Assembly (NCBI GenBank): GCA_937873805.1
Contig: CALMWO010000357.1
Coordinates: 1 to 6,127 of the forward strand
Source: an uncultured Hyphomonadaceae bacterium
Lineage (GTDB): Bacteria; Pseudomonadota; Alphaproteobacteria; Caulobacterales; Hyphomonadaceae
Length of the DNA: 6,127 nt
Reading direction: 5' to 3'
Shown here piece by piece: positions 1-5,710 of this stretch. The notes under the pieces are model-generated. The model made no database searches and was not told the DNA's origin. It saw only the letters and a list, made by a program, of their open reading frames with translations. Position 1 is the first letter of the stretch. Each line of letters opens with the position of its first letter. The position numbers were made by a program, and so were the translations under genes.

Positions 1-28
1 CTGAGGAACTTGAGCTCGAACGAATTGG

Positions 29-54
29 AAAACCCGGCCGGTGGCCGGGTTTTT
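29..54 (+). terminator. Rho-independent terminator of an upstream gene outside the window
   Basis: An 11-bp perfect stem is visible: AAAACCCGGCC (29-39), loop GGT (40-42), GGCCGGGTTTT (43-53), followed by one more T. The GC-rich core and the terminal T run are the classic intrinsic terminator form. The A run on the left arm means it could also work on the minus strand. It most likely ends transcription of a plus-strand gene whose stop lies before the window or in its first bases (TGA occurs at 2-4 and 11-13), but that gene cannot be identified. It also insulates the kinase gene at 169, which therefore needs its own promoter between about 55 and 168. Confidence 0.9.
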
Positions 55-81
55 CGTTTGTGGCGGTTCAGGAGCAGCGCG

Positions 82-99
82 TCTGGCATTCTTGCCAGA
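82..99. promoter_or_regulatory. Perfect inverted repeat upstream of the sensor kinase gene
   Basis: TCTGGCA (82-88) and TGCCAGA (93-99) form a perfect 7-bp inverted repeat around TTCT. It sits about 70 bp before the kinase start, in the only space available for that gene's promoter. No T run follows, so it does not look like a terminator. It could be an operator half-site pair or a hairpin in the 5' leader. It superficially resembles a sigma-54 promoter (TGGCA and TTGC), but the spacing between the GG and GC elements is too short. The function is unknown, and only the symmetry is directly seen. Confidence 0.35.
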
Positions 100-168
100 G
101 AAATGCCTCTCCCTACTGTACTGCCGTGCTGGTTCGTCGGATGAACGAGCGAGGGCTGCTTTTTCATC

Positions 169-2070
169 ATGAACGAAACTCCCGACAAGGCTGACAACGC
201 GCAGACCGCTGCTGTCGCGCCACGTTCGATGATTGTGGGGCTAGCGCTCACGGTCGTGGCCATGGCCGTGGTGATCGCGCTCGCAGCGGTGTCCACATTC
301 CAGCGCGACGAACGCCAGCGGATGGTTGAGCACACGCTTAACGTGCAGCAAGCTATCACGCGCACGCTGTCGCTGATGCAGGATGCCGAGACAGGCCAGC
401 GCGGTTTCCTGTTGACCAAGGACGCGACCTATCTGGAGCCTCACACGCTGGCCGTGGCCGCCATTGAGCCGCAGTTGAATGCGCTTGAGGCGATGGTTTC
501 CGACAATGCCGGTCAGGTAGCGCGCTTGCGTCAGTTGCGCCGCGAAGTCGCCACACGGCTTGGTCTTATCGCGCGGTCAATCGAGGATACCGAAGGCGGC
601 AATCTCGGAGCAGCGCTCGCGCTTGTCTCTGAAAAGGCTGGCAAGGCGGCCATGGATCGCGTGCGCGCGATTGCCGCCGAAATGCTGGCGGACGAGAGCA
701 TCCTGCTTGATCGGCGCGTGGCCGAGGATCGTGCATCCGGTGACCTTCTGCGCGCGACGCTTCTTGTGGCCGCGATCGTGGCGCTTGTGCTGGGCGTGAT
801 GTTGTTCCTCGCATTCAGGCGCTTCGCTGTTGCGCTAGCCGTGTCGCACGATGCGCTTGGCGCGAAGAACGAGCAGCTGGAAAAGGAAATCGCAGCGAGG
901 CGTGACACCGAAGCGCAGCTCGTGCAGGCGCAGAAGATGGAAGCCGTTGGCCAGCTTACGGGCGGGCTCGCACACGATTTCAACAATATGCTCGCCGTCG
1001 TGATCAGTGCGCTTGGCCTGATGCGCAGGCGTATCGATGCAGGTGATCGCGACATCGGCAAATTTGTCGATGCGGCCGACGACAGCGCCAAGCGTGCGGC
1101 CACGCTGACCAACCGCCTGCTGGCGTTTGCACGCCGTCAACCGCTGAGCCCACAACTCATCGAACCGAACAAGCTGGTGTCGGGCATGTCCGAGTTGTTG
1201 CGCCGTACGCTGGGCGAGCAGATCTCGATTGAAACCGTGCTGGCCGGCGGCCTGTGGCGGACGCACGCGGACCCGAGCCAGCTTGAGAATTCGCTGCTCA
1301 ACCTTGCCGTCAACGCGCGCGACGCCATGCCTGAAGGCGGTCGCATTACGATCGAGACGTCGAACGCCCATCTCGACGACGCTTACGCTTCCAGCAATGT
1401 TGGCGTTCCGGCCGGGCAGTATGTGATGGTTGCGGTGACCGACAACGGACCCGGCATGACGCCCGAAGTTCTGGCGAAGGCATTCGAGCCGTTCTTTACA
1501 ACCAAGCCCGTCGGCAAGGGCACGGGCCTCGGGCTCTCGCAGGTCTACGGCTTCGTCAAGCAGTCAGGCGGGCACATCAAGATCTACTCGGAGTCCGGCA
1601 AGGGCACGTCGGTGAAGATCTACCTGCCGCGCACGCGCGCTGAAGCGGAAGAGTCCATGCCCGAGGAGGTGAAACAGCTGCCGGCTGTGCCGCGCGAAGG
1701 CGCAATCATTCTGGTGGTGGAGGACGACGATCAGCTGCGCCATGTGACGGTCGCCACGTTGCGTGAGCTTGGCTATGTGGTCGTTCACGCCTCAACGCCA
1801 ATGGCTGCACTGGAAAAGGTGCGCACGCTTCCGCGCATCGACCTGCTGTTCAGCGATGTCGTGATGCCAGAGATGAATGGCAGGCAGATGGCGGACAAGG
1901 CCATCGAGATGCGGCCGGGCCTGCGCGTGCTGTTCACGACCGGCTACACGCAGAATGCCATCGTTCACAATGGGATACTGGATCCGGGCACGGACCTGCT
2001 GGTGAAGCCGTTCAGCGTCGAGCAGATCGCGCACAAGGTGGCGCAAGCCCTGGCGCGCGGCGAAGAATAG
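169..2070 (+). CDS. CHASE3-domain hybrid sensor histidine kinase with C-terminal receiver
   Basis: This is a 633-residue membrane signalling kinase. Residues about 21-43 form a transmembrane helix. Residues about 48-187 form a mostly helical periplasmic CHASE3-like sensor that includes the GQRGFLLT motif. A second membrane helix lies at about 193-216, followed by a coiled-coil linker (about 225-258). The HisKA domain carries the phospho-acceptor His269 in LAHDFNN. The ATPase domain has an N-box (N374, N378, N382), a G1 box DNGPGM (425-430), an F-box (FEPFFTTK, 439-446) and a G2 box GKGTGLGL (449-456). The receiver (about 510-630) has the acidic E518-D519-D520 cluster, phospho-acceptor Asp563 in SDVVMPEMNG, T590/T591 and K613, so every key residue is present. 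There is no Hpt or DNA-binding domain, so phosphate would have to pass to an unseen partner, or the receiver may regulate the kinase itself. The ligand is unknown. The start is the first in-frame ATG; a weak GAGGG lies 13 nt upstream. Confidence 0.95.
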   Translation: MNETPDKADNAQTAAVAPRSMIVGLALTVVAMAVVIALAAVSTFQRDERQRMVEHTLNVQQAITRTLSLMQDAETGQRGFLLTKDATYLEPHTLAVAAIEPQLNALEAMVSDNAGQVARLRQLRREVATRLGLIARSIEDTEGGNLGAALALVSEKAGKAAMDRVRAIAAEMLADESILLDRRVAEDRASGDLLRATLLVAAIVALVLGVMLFLAFRRFAVALAVSHDALGAKNEQLEKEIAARRDTEAQLVQAQKMEAVGQLTGGLAHDFNNMLAVVISALGLMRRRIDAGDRDIGKFVDAADDSAKRAATLTNRLLAFARRQPLSPQLIEPNKLVSGMSELLRRTLGEQISIETVLAGGLWRTHADPSQLENSLLNLAVNARDAMPEGGRITIETSNAHLDDAYASSNVGVPAGQYVMVAVTDNGPGMTPEVLAKAFEPFFTTKPVGKGTGLGLSQVYGFVKQSGGHIKIYSESGKGTSVKIYLPRTRAEAEESMPEEVKQLPAVPREGAIILVVEDDDQLRHVTVATLRELGYVVVHASTPMAALEKVRTLPRIDLLFSDVVMPEMNGRQMADKAIEMRPGLRVLFTTGYTQNAIVHNGILDPGTDLLVKPFSVEQIAHKVAQALARGEE

Positions 2071-2094
2071 CTCGCTGCGGAAGTGCTGCGGTGA

Positions 2095-3126
2095 TCAGAC
2101 CGTTGCAGGCGGCGGCATGGCTTTCATGCGCGCGTACTGGCCGAATGAAACAAGGCGCTGGCTGGCTTCGTCCCACAGCGTGAGGCCGGCGCAGCGAATG
2201 CTTTCCAGCATGCCGAGACGGTTCACATCCTTGAGGGCCGGGTCGTGCTTCAGCACCTCGCGCAGCTTGTAGAACGGAATGCGCGCCGAGACGTGATGGA
2301 TGTGATGCACGCCGATATTGCCGGTGAGCCAGCGCAGGACGGGCGGCAAGTCGTAGTGTGACGAGCCGCGCATCGCGGCCTCAACCATTTCCCATGTGTC
2401 GTTGCGCGCCCAGTAGGTTTCCTCGAACTGGTGCTGCACGAAGAACAGCCACACGCCGATCATCGCGGCGAGCATAATGGTCGGCATCCAGACGAGCAGC
2501 AGAATGTTCAAGCCACCCATCCAGATCACCGCGCCTAGCGCTGCAAAGAGCACGACGTTGGTGCCCATGGCGGAAACCCACGGACGCCAGCCTTCTTTCA
2601 TGATGCCGTGCGGCAGGCGCTGCTGCAGGAAGAAAACGTAGAACGGCCCGAGGACGAACAACACGATCGGGTTGCGATAGAGCCGGTAGCCGAAACGCTG
2701 CCCGGGCGTCATCGCGTCGTATTCCTTGACCGACACCGTCCTGACAGCGCCGAGTTCGCGGCGGTCGAGATTGCCTGAAGTCGCGTGATGGATGCCGTGC
2801 GTGCGGCGCCAGCAATCATGCGGGGTGAGGGTGATGACGCCGATGACGCGGCCCACCCAGTCGTTCGCCCAGGGCGATTTGAAGAACGAGCGGTGGCCGC
2901 AATCATGCTGGATCATGAACATGCGCACGACAAACGCGGCAGCGGGGATCGAGATCAGCAGCCCGAGCCACCAGAGGCCAGCTGCAACGGCGAAGGCGCC
3001 GGCAGCCCACAGCACGATCAGCGGCGTCGCGGTAAGCACGAGTTCGACGATGGAGCGCCAGAGCGTCGGGCTCTGGAAAGGCTTCAGGAATTCACGAAGA
3101 GAGGCCGAGCTTTGCGCGTACGCCAT
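2095..3126 (-). CDS. Membrane fatty acid desaturase (acyl-lipid, DesA-like)
   Basis: This 343-residue integral membrane di-iron desaturase would introduce a double bond into acyl chains of membrane lipids, using O2 and an electron donor such as ferredoxin. The three histidine boxes of the FA_desaturase family are intact: HDCGH (74-78), HGIHH (110-114, within RRTHGIHHATSG) and HHIHH (274-278, followed by VSARIPFYKL). An extra QHQFE (231-235) lies near the end of the last membrane helix. Hydrophobic segments at about 23-45, 48-70, 153-168, 187-205 and 208-230 fit the usual paired-helix topology with the boxes facing the cytoplasm. The length is normal for bacterial omega-6/delta-12-type enzymes, but regioselectivity cannot be read from sequence. 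The start ATG is the only plausible one before the first helix; a weak GGAA lies 11 nt upstream. The gene stands alone and converges on the kinase gene with a 24-bp gap that shows no terminator. No electron-donor gene is adjacent. Confidence 0.93.
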   Translation of the reverse strand: MAYAQSSASLREFLKPFQSPTLWRSIVELVLTATPLIVLWAAGAFAVAAGLWWLGLLISIPAAAFVVRMFMIQHDCGHRSFFKSPWANDWVGRVIGVITLTPHDCWRRTHGIHHATSGNLDRRELGAVRTVSVKEYDAMTPGQRFGYRLYRNPIVLFVLGPFYVFFLQQRLPHGIMKEGWRPWVSAMGTNVVLFAALGAVIWMGGLNILLLVWMPTIMLAAMIGVWLFFVQHQFEETYWARNDTWEMVEAAMRGSSHYDLPPVLRWLTGNIGVHHIHHVSARIPFYKLREVLKHDPALKDVNRLGMLESIRCAGLTLWDEASQRLVSFGQYARMKAMPPPATV

Positions 3127-3388
3127 CGAATGGTTCGTTCCAAAACTACGTCGCGAGGCTTGATCGTCCGGACACCGGTTTCGGCGCCGTTACCCTTTTC
3201 GCCTATCCGTCAGCTACTCCGACGCGATCGGGGTCCCCGTGAAATGATTCTATGCGGCGGTTTCCCGCTTAACGAGATGGTGGGCTCGCGTGAATTAGCC
3301 GCAGGTTAAGACGGATAGAGCCGGACACTGTCACCAGTTGATGGCGATTGGTAGCCGTTCAAGCTGCAATTGCAGGGCGAACTGCGCG
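3127..3388. other. 262-bp intergenic stretch without a recognisable gene
   Basis: This stretch separates the desaturase start from the metallopeptidase stop, both on the minus strand. It should therefore hold the desaturase promoter and the 3' end of the peptidase transcript. I see no convincing -35/-10 pair and no T-tailed terminator hairpin. Visible symmetries are small: a GCGG-GAAA-CCGC mini-hairpin read on the minus strand (3257-3268), a 6-bp inverted pair CTTAAC (3268-3273) and GTTAAG (3305-3310), CGGGG-T-CCCCG near 3225-3240, and the 12-bp palindrome listed separately. Open frames on either strand across this region run in from neighbouring genes and resemble no known protein. Confidence 0.6.
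3364..3375. repeat. 12-bp perfect palindrome just after the metallopeptidase stop
   Basis: CTGCAATTGCAG is a perfect palindrome 13 bp beyond the stop codon of the minus-strand peptidase gene. It has no loop and no following T run, so it makes a poor terminator hairpin. It might be a protein-binding site or simply chance. Only the symmetry is directly supported. Confidence 0.3.
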
Positions 3389-4237
3389 CTACAATCCCTC
3401 AAATGTACCATCGCAGGCGCGCGGATCGCTGGTCTGGTAGCCAGTCAGCAGCCACTGTTTGCGTTGCGCCGAGGTGCCGTGGGTGAAGCCTTCCGGTGTC
3501 ACGCGGCCACCGGAGCGCTTTTGCAGCGTGTCGTCGCCGATGGCGTTCGCAGTCTGCATCCCCCCCTCGAGGTCACCTGCCTCAAGGGCAACTTCCCCGT
3601 TCGACACCTTTGCGGCGTTAGCTGCGTAGATGCCCGCATAGCAGTCAGCCTGCAGCTCAAGAGCCACCGAATAGCGATTGCCCTCAGCCTGCCCGAGCGA
3701 CCGTTGCGCCTGCTGCACTTTTTGTGACGCGCCGGTGAGGGTCTGGATGTGATGACCGAATTCGTGGGCGATCACGTAAGCCTTCGCGAAGTCGGCGCTG
3801 GAAGCACCAAGCTTGGTCTGCATCTCCTGCCAGAAAGACAGGTCGAGATAGACGGTCTGGTCGGTCGGACAATAGAACGGACCCATTGCCGATTGGCCGT
3901 GGCCGCAGCCCGTGTTGGTGCCCTGTTCGTAAAGAACAACCTTGGGCGGCGTGTAATTGGCCAGCTGCGCGGCCCAGACATCATTGATGTTGGTGCCGAT
4001 GACGTCGACGAACATGCCGGCATCGTCGCGCGGTGTCCCGACTTCGCCGCGCTCCTCGCCGAGGCCGCCGAACTGGCTGAGCACGGCCTGCGTGGTCGAA
4101 GGATTGATGCCGAGAACGAAGTAGCCGATCAGGCCAATCACCAGAGCGCCAATGCCGCCGCCAGCCGCGAGGCCGCCGCCGCTGAGGCCGCGCCTGTCTT
4201 CAACGCCGCCGCCGCGCCGACCACCCGTCCACCGCAT
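3389..4237 (-). CDS. ypfJ: Neutral zinc metallopeptidase, YpfJ family
   Basis: This 282-residue protein has the architecture of the YpfJ/putative neutral zinc metallopeptidase family (PF04228-type). The N-terminus MRWTGGRRGGGVEDRRG is the family signature. It is followed by a glycine-rich segment and one membrane helix (about 24-43), which should place the catalytic part outside the cytoplasmic membrane. The zinc site HEFGHH is at 158-163 (His158 and His162 ligands, Glu159 catalytic). ELQAD (194-198) probably supplies the third ligand, Glu194. FTHGTSAQR (251-259) is another family motif. Cysteines 111, 123, 199 and 275 could form disulfides. The length matches the family. The start at 4237 is chosen over an in-frame upstream codon at 4267 because GGAGG (4243-4247) lies 5 nt before it and the family N-terminus begins exactly there. 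The substrate is unknown. The gene is transcribed divergently from the DUF72 gene. The symbol is borrowed from the E. coli family member. Confidence 0.92.
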   Translation of the reverse strand: MRWTGGRRGGGVEDRRGLSGGGLAAGGGIGALVIGLIGYFVLGINPSTTQAVLSQFGGLGEERGEVGTPRDDAGMFVDVIGTNINDVWAAQLANYTPPKVVLYEQGTNTGCGHGQSAMGPFYCPTDQTVYLDLSFWQEMQTKLGASSADFAKAYVIAHEFGHHIQTLTGASQKVQQAQRSLGQAEGNRYSVALELQADCYAGIYAANAAKVSNGEVALEAGDLEGGMQTANAIGDDTLQKRSGGRVTPEGFTHGTSAQRKQWLLTGYQTSDPRACDGTFEGL

Positions 4238-4242
4238 CTGAT

Positions 4243-4247
4243 CCTCC
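4243..4247 (-). promoter_or_regulatory. Shine-Dalgarno site that fixes the metallopeptidase start
   Basis: On the minus strand this reads GGAGG followed by ATCAG and ATG, an ideal 5-nt spacing. It supports initiation at 4237 rather than at the longer open frame starting at 4267. Confidence 0.85.
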
Positions 4248-4338
4248 AAGGCTCTACGTGCCGCCAATAGGCCAGAACGCGCGCGGGAAGGGAAGGATGC
4301 AGCAGCGAAAGGACCGCAGACCCCATGAAAACGCGTTT

Positions 4339-4376
4339 CTCAGGGGGATGCCGCGCGGCGGCATATCTCGCCTGAG
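4339..4376. promoter_or_regulatory. Nested inverted repeat in the divergent intergenic region
   Basis: An inner 7-bp inverted repeat, ATGCCGC (4348-4354) and GCGGCAT (4358-4364) around GCG, sits inside an outer 6-bp pair, CTCAGG (4339-4344) and CCTGAG (4371-4376). Together they could fold into one stem with a small internal loop (GGG opposite ATCTCG). It lies 53 bp before the DUF72 start and 102 bp from the metallopeptidase start. It could be a regulator site shared by the two divergent genes or a 5'-leader hairpin of the DUF72 mRNA. It lacks a T run. A 10-bp palindrome AAACGCGTTT lies immediately to the left, at about 4329-4338. I see no clear -35/-10 hexamers in the 191-bp region. Confidence 0.4.
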
Positions 4377-4416
4377 GTCTGGCGGGCGTGTAAGACGACT
4401 TCCAGCACAGAAGACT

Positions 4417-4423
4417 GAGGAGG
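4417..4423 (+). promoter_or_regulatory. Strong Shine-Dalgarno site that fixes the DUF72 start
   Basis: GAGGAGG lies 5 nt before the ATG at 4429. The open frame continues upstream to a GTG at 4258, but that extension resembles no family member and would overlap the start region of the divergent gene. This ribosome site and the DUF72-like N-terminus beginning at 4429 decide the start. Confidence 0.9.
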
Positions 4424-4428
4424 CTGGG

Positions 4429-5304
4429 ATGGCGCATCCTGTTCGCGTGGGCGTCGGAGGCTGGAGCTTCGAGCCTTGGGACGAGACGTTCTATCCCGCC
4501 GGTCTCTCGAAGGCGAAACAGCTCAGCTACATGAGCCGCAAGATGACTGCGCTTGAGGTCAACGCCACTTACTACTCCTCGTTCAAGCCGGACACGTTCG
4601 CGAAGTGGGCGGAGACTGCGCCGGATGGCTTCGTGTTCAGCCTGAAAGCGCATCGCTTCTCGACTGTGCGCAAGACGAAGGAGGACATGAAGAAGTCGGT
4701 GGACCTGTTTCTCGGGCAGGGCATCACGGCGCTGAAGGACAAGCTGGGCCCCATCAACTGGCAGTTTCCCGGCACGCGGAAGTTCGATGCGGACTACTTC
4801 AACACGTTCTTGTCTGTTCTGCCGAAAGAGAAGGACAGGCTGCCATTGCGCCATGCGCTTGAGGTGCGCGGTTCAGGCTTCGACGTTCCCGAATTCTACG
4901 ACCTGCTGACGAAGCATGGCGCGACGGTTGTGTATGCAGAGGACGACGCGTTTCCGAAGCTGCGTCACGAGGGGTCAAGCTTTGCCGTGGCGCGGCTGAT
5001 GCAGTCGCAGAGCGATGAAGCTGCGGGTTATTCAGCTGCAGAGATCGGGCGTTTTGCAAAGCTCGTCACGAACTGGTCCAGGAACCAGGATGTGTTTGTT
5101 TTCTTCATCTCGGGCGCGAAGGAGCGAAACCCCGCTGCGGCCATGGCGCTGCAGGACAAGCTCGGAATTTCGCCGCCGGATGAGGTGGGTGCTCCGGTTG
5201 CGACGAAGGCAAAGCCTCCCCAGCTAAAGGCAGCAGCGCCAAAGGCTGCAAAGAAGGCCGCGCCGAAAGCGCCGGCAAAGGCGGCGGCAAAAAAGAAGAA
5301 ATGA
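4429..5304 (+). CDS. DUF72 (YecE-like) family protein with a basic Lys/Ala/Pro tail
   Basis: This 291-residue protein is predicted to be cytoplasmic: no signal peptide or membrane helix is visible. Residues about 4-250 match the DUF72/YecE TIM-barrel-like family. VGVGGWSFEPW (7-17) is the entry motif, LEVNATYYSSF (42-52) carries the family E-x-N-x-(T/S)-(F/Y)-Y element, W60 and FVFSLKAHR (68-76) follow, then WQFPGTRKF (111-119) and HALEVRG (142-148). The biochemical role of the family is not established. The usual C-terminal FNND-like strand is replaced here by FVFFISGAKERNPAAAMALQ (222-241), which I recall as typical of an alphaproteobacterial subgroup. Residues about 258-291 form a low-complexity tail of Lys, Ala and Pro ending in KKKK. 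It resembles histone H1-like bacterial tails and would be strongly basic and disordered, suggesting nucleic-acid or other polyanion contact (inference). The gene is probably co-transcribed and translationally coupled with the VOC gene 4 bp downstream. Confidence 0.9.
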   Translation: MAHPVRVGVGGWSFEPWDETFYPAGLSKAKQLSYMSRKMTALEVNATYYSSFKPDTFAKWAETAPDGFVFSLKAHRFSTVRKTKEDMKKSVDLFLGQGITALKDKLGPINWQFPGTRKFDADYFNTFLSVLPKEKDRLPLRHALEVRGSGFDVPEFYDLLTKHGATVVYAEDDAFPKLRHEGSSFAVARLMQSQSDEAAGYSAAEIGRFAKLVTNWSRNQDVFVFFISGAKERNPAAAMALQDKLGISPPDEVGAPVATKAKPPQLKAAAPKAAKKAAPKAPAKAAAKKKK

Positions 5305-5308
5305 CGTC

Positions 5309-5698
5309 ATGAGGCTGAACCAGATCACCGTTCCGCTGACGGACTATGCGGCGAGCGTGGCGTTCTATCAGAAACTGGGTCTCAAGCTGATTGTCGATTC
5401 GCCGCCACGCTATGCGCGCTTTGAAATGCCTGACAGCGATGGCGGCGCGCCATCCACGTTCTCGATTGAACAGGTCGACGGCTGGAACGGCGGCGACTGG
5501 CCGGAAATCTGGTTCGAGAGCGATCGGCTGGATGATCTTGTCATCGAGCTGAAGGCCAAAGGCGTCACGTTTGAAACAGAGCCCGAGACGATGAGTTATC
5601 TCTGGCGCGTGGCGCACCTGCGCGACCCTGCGGGCAATCGCATCACGCTCTACCATGCCGGCGAAAACCGCCTGAACCCGCCCTGGCGCGTGAAATAG
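5309..5698 (+). CDS. VOC (glyoxalase/bleomycin-resistance fold) family protein
   Basis: This 129-residue protein has the paired beta-alpha-beta-beta-beta modules of the vicinal oxygen chelate superfamily. The first module has MRLNQITVPLTDYAASVAFY and then LGLKLI (23-28). The second is marked by EIWFE (66-70), LDDLVIELKAKGVTF (74-88) and LRDPAGNRITLYHAGENR (104-121). The carboxy end PPWRV is shared, as I recall, with a proteobacterial glyoxalase-like subgroup. The usual terminal metal-binding Glu in the N-R-I-x-L strand is replaced (ITLYH, 112-116). Candidate ligands are Gln5, Glu54, Glu70 or His103/His116, so metal binding and the reaction are uncertain. The start codon follows the DUF72 stop after 4 bp, with only an A/G-rich AAGAAGAAA as ribosome site, so translation is probably coupled. 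The substrate is unknown. It converges on mltA with a 12-bp gap. Confidence 0.88.
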   Translation: MRLNQITVPLTDYAASVAFYQKLGLKLIVDSPPRYARFEMPDSDGGAPSTFSIEQVDGWNGGDWPEIWFESDRLDDLVIELKAKGVTFETEPETMSYLWRVAHLRDPAGNRITLYHAGENRLNPPWRVK

Positions 5699-5710
5699 GT
5701 CGTGCCGACG

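Noticed and set aside
84..95. Possible sigma-54 promoter (TGGCA and TTGC) before the kinase
   Set aside because: The distance between the GG and GC elements is 9 bp rather than the required 12 bp, so it fails the strict spacing rule. The inverted repeat explains the resemblance.
531..1371. Long minus-strand open frames (531-1112 and 835-1371) opposite the kinase
   Set aside because: They are antisense shadows of a well-supported kinase gene in GC-rich DNA. They have no family resemblance and their Arg/Ser/Ala-rich composition is typical of shadow frames.
2785..3309. Plus-strand open frames of 174 and 123 residues opposite the desaturase start
   Set aside because: Most of their length is antisense to the conserved first half of the desaturase. 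Composition is unlike a real protein and no ribosome site was seen.
3268..3310. Possible CtrA-type site from two TTAA elements
   Set aside because: The two TTAA elements are over 30 bp apart and inverted, not the TTAA-N7-TTAA arrangement.
4238..4267. 10-residue N-terminal extension of the metallopeptidase
   Set aside because: The family start MRW plus an ideal GGAGG at 5-nt spacing point to 4237.
4258..4428. N-terminal extension of the DUF72 protein from a GTG at 4258
   Set aside because: The 57 extra residues look like translated intergenic DNA and no ribosome site precedes the GTG. A near-ideal GAGGAGG sits before the ATG at 4429, where the family N-terminus begins.
4138..4854. Minus-strand open frame of 238 residues across the divergent region and DUF72 start
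   Set aside because: It overlaps two confident genes in other frames and resembles no known protein.
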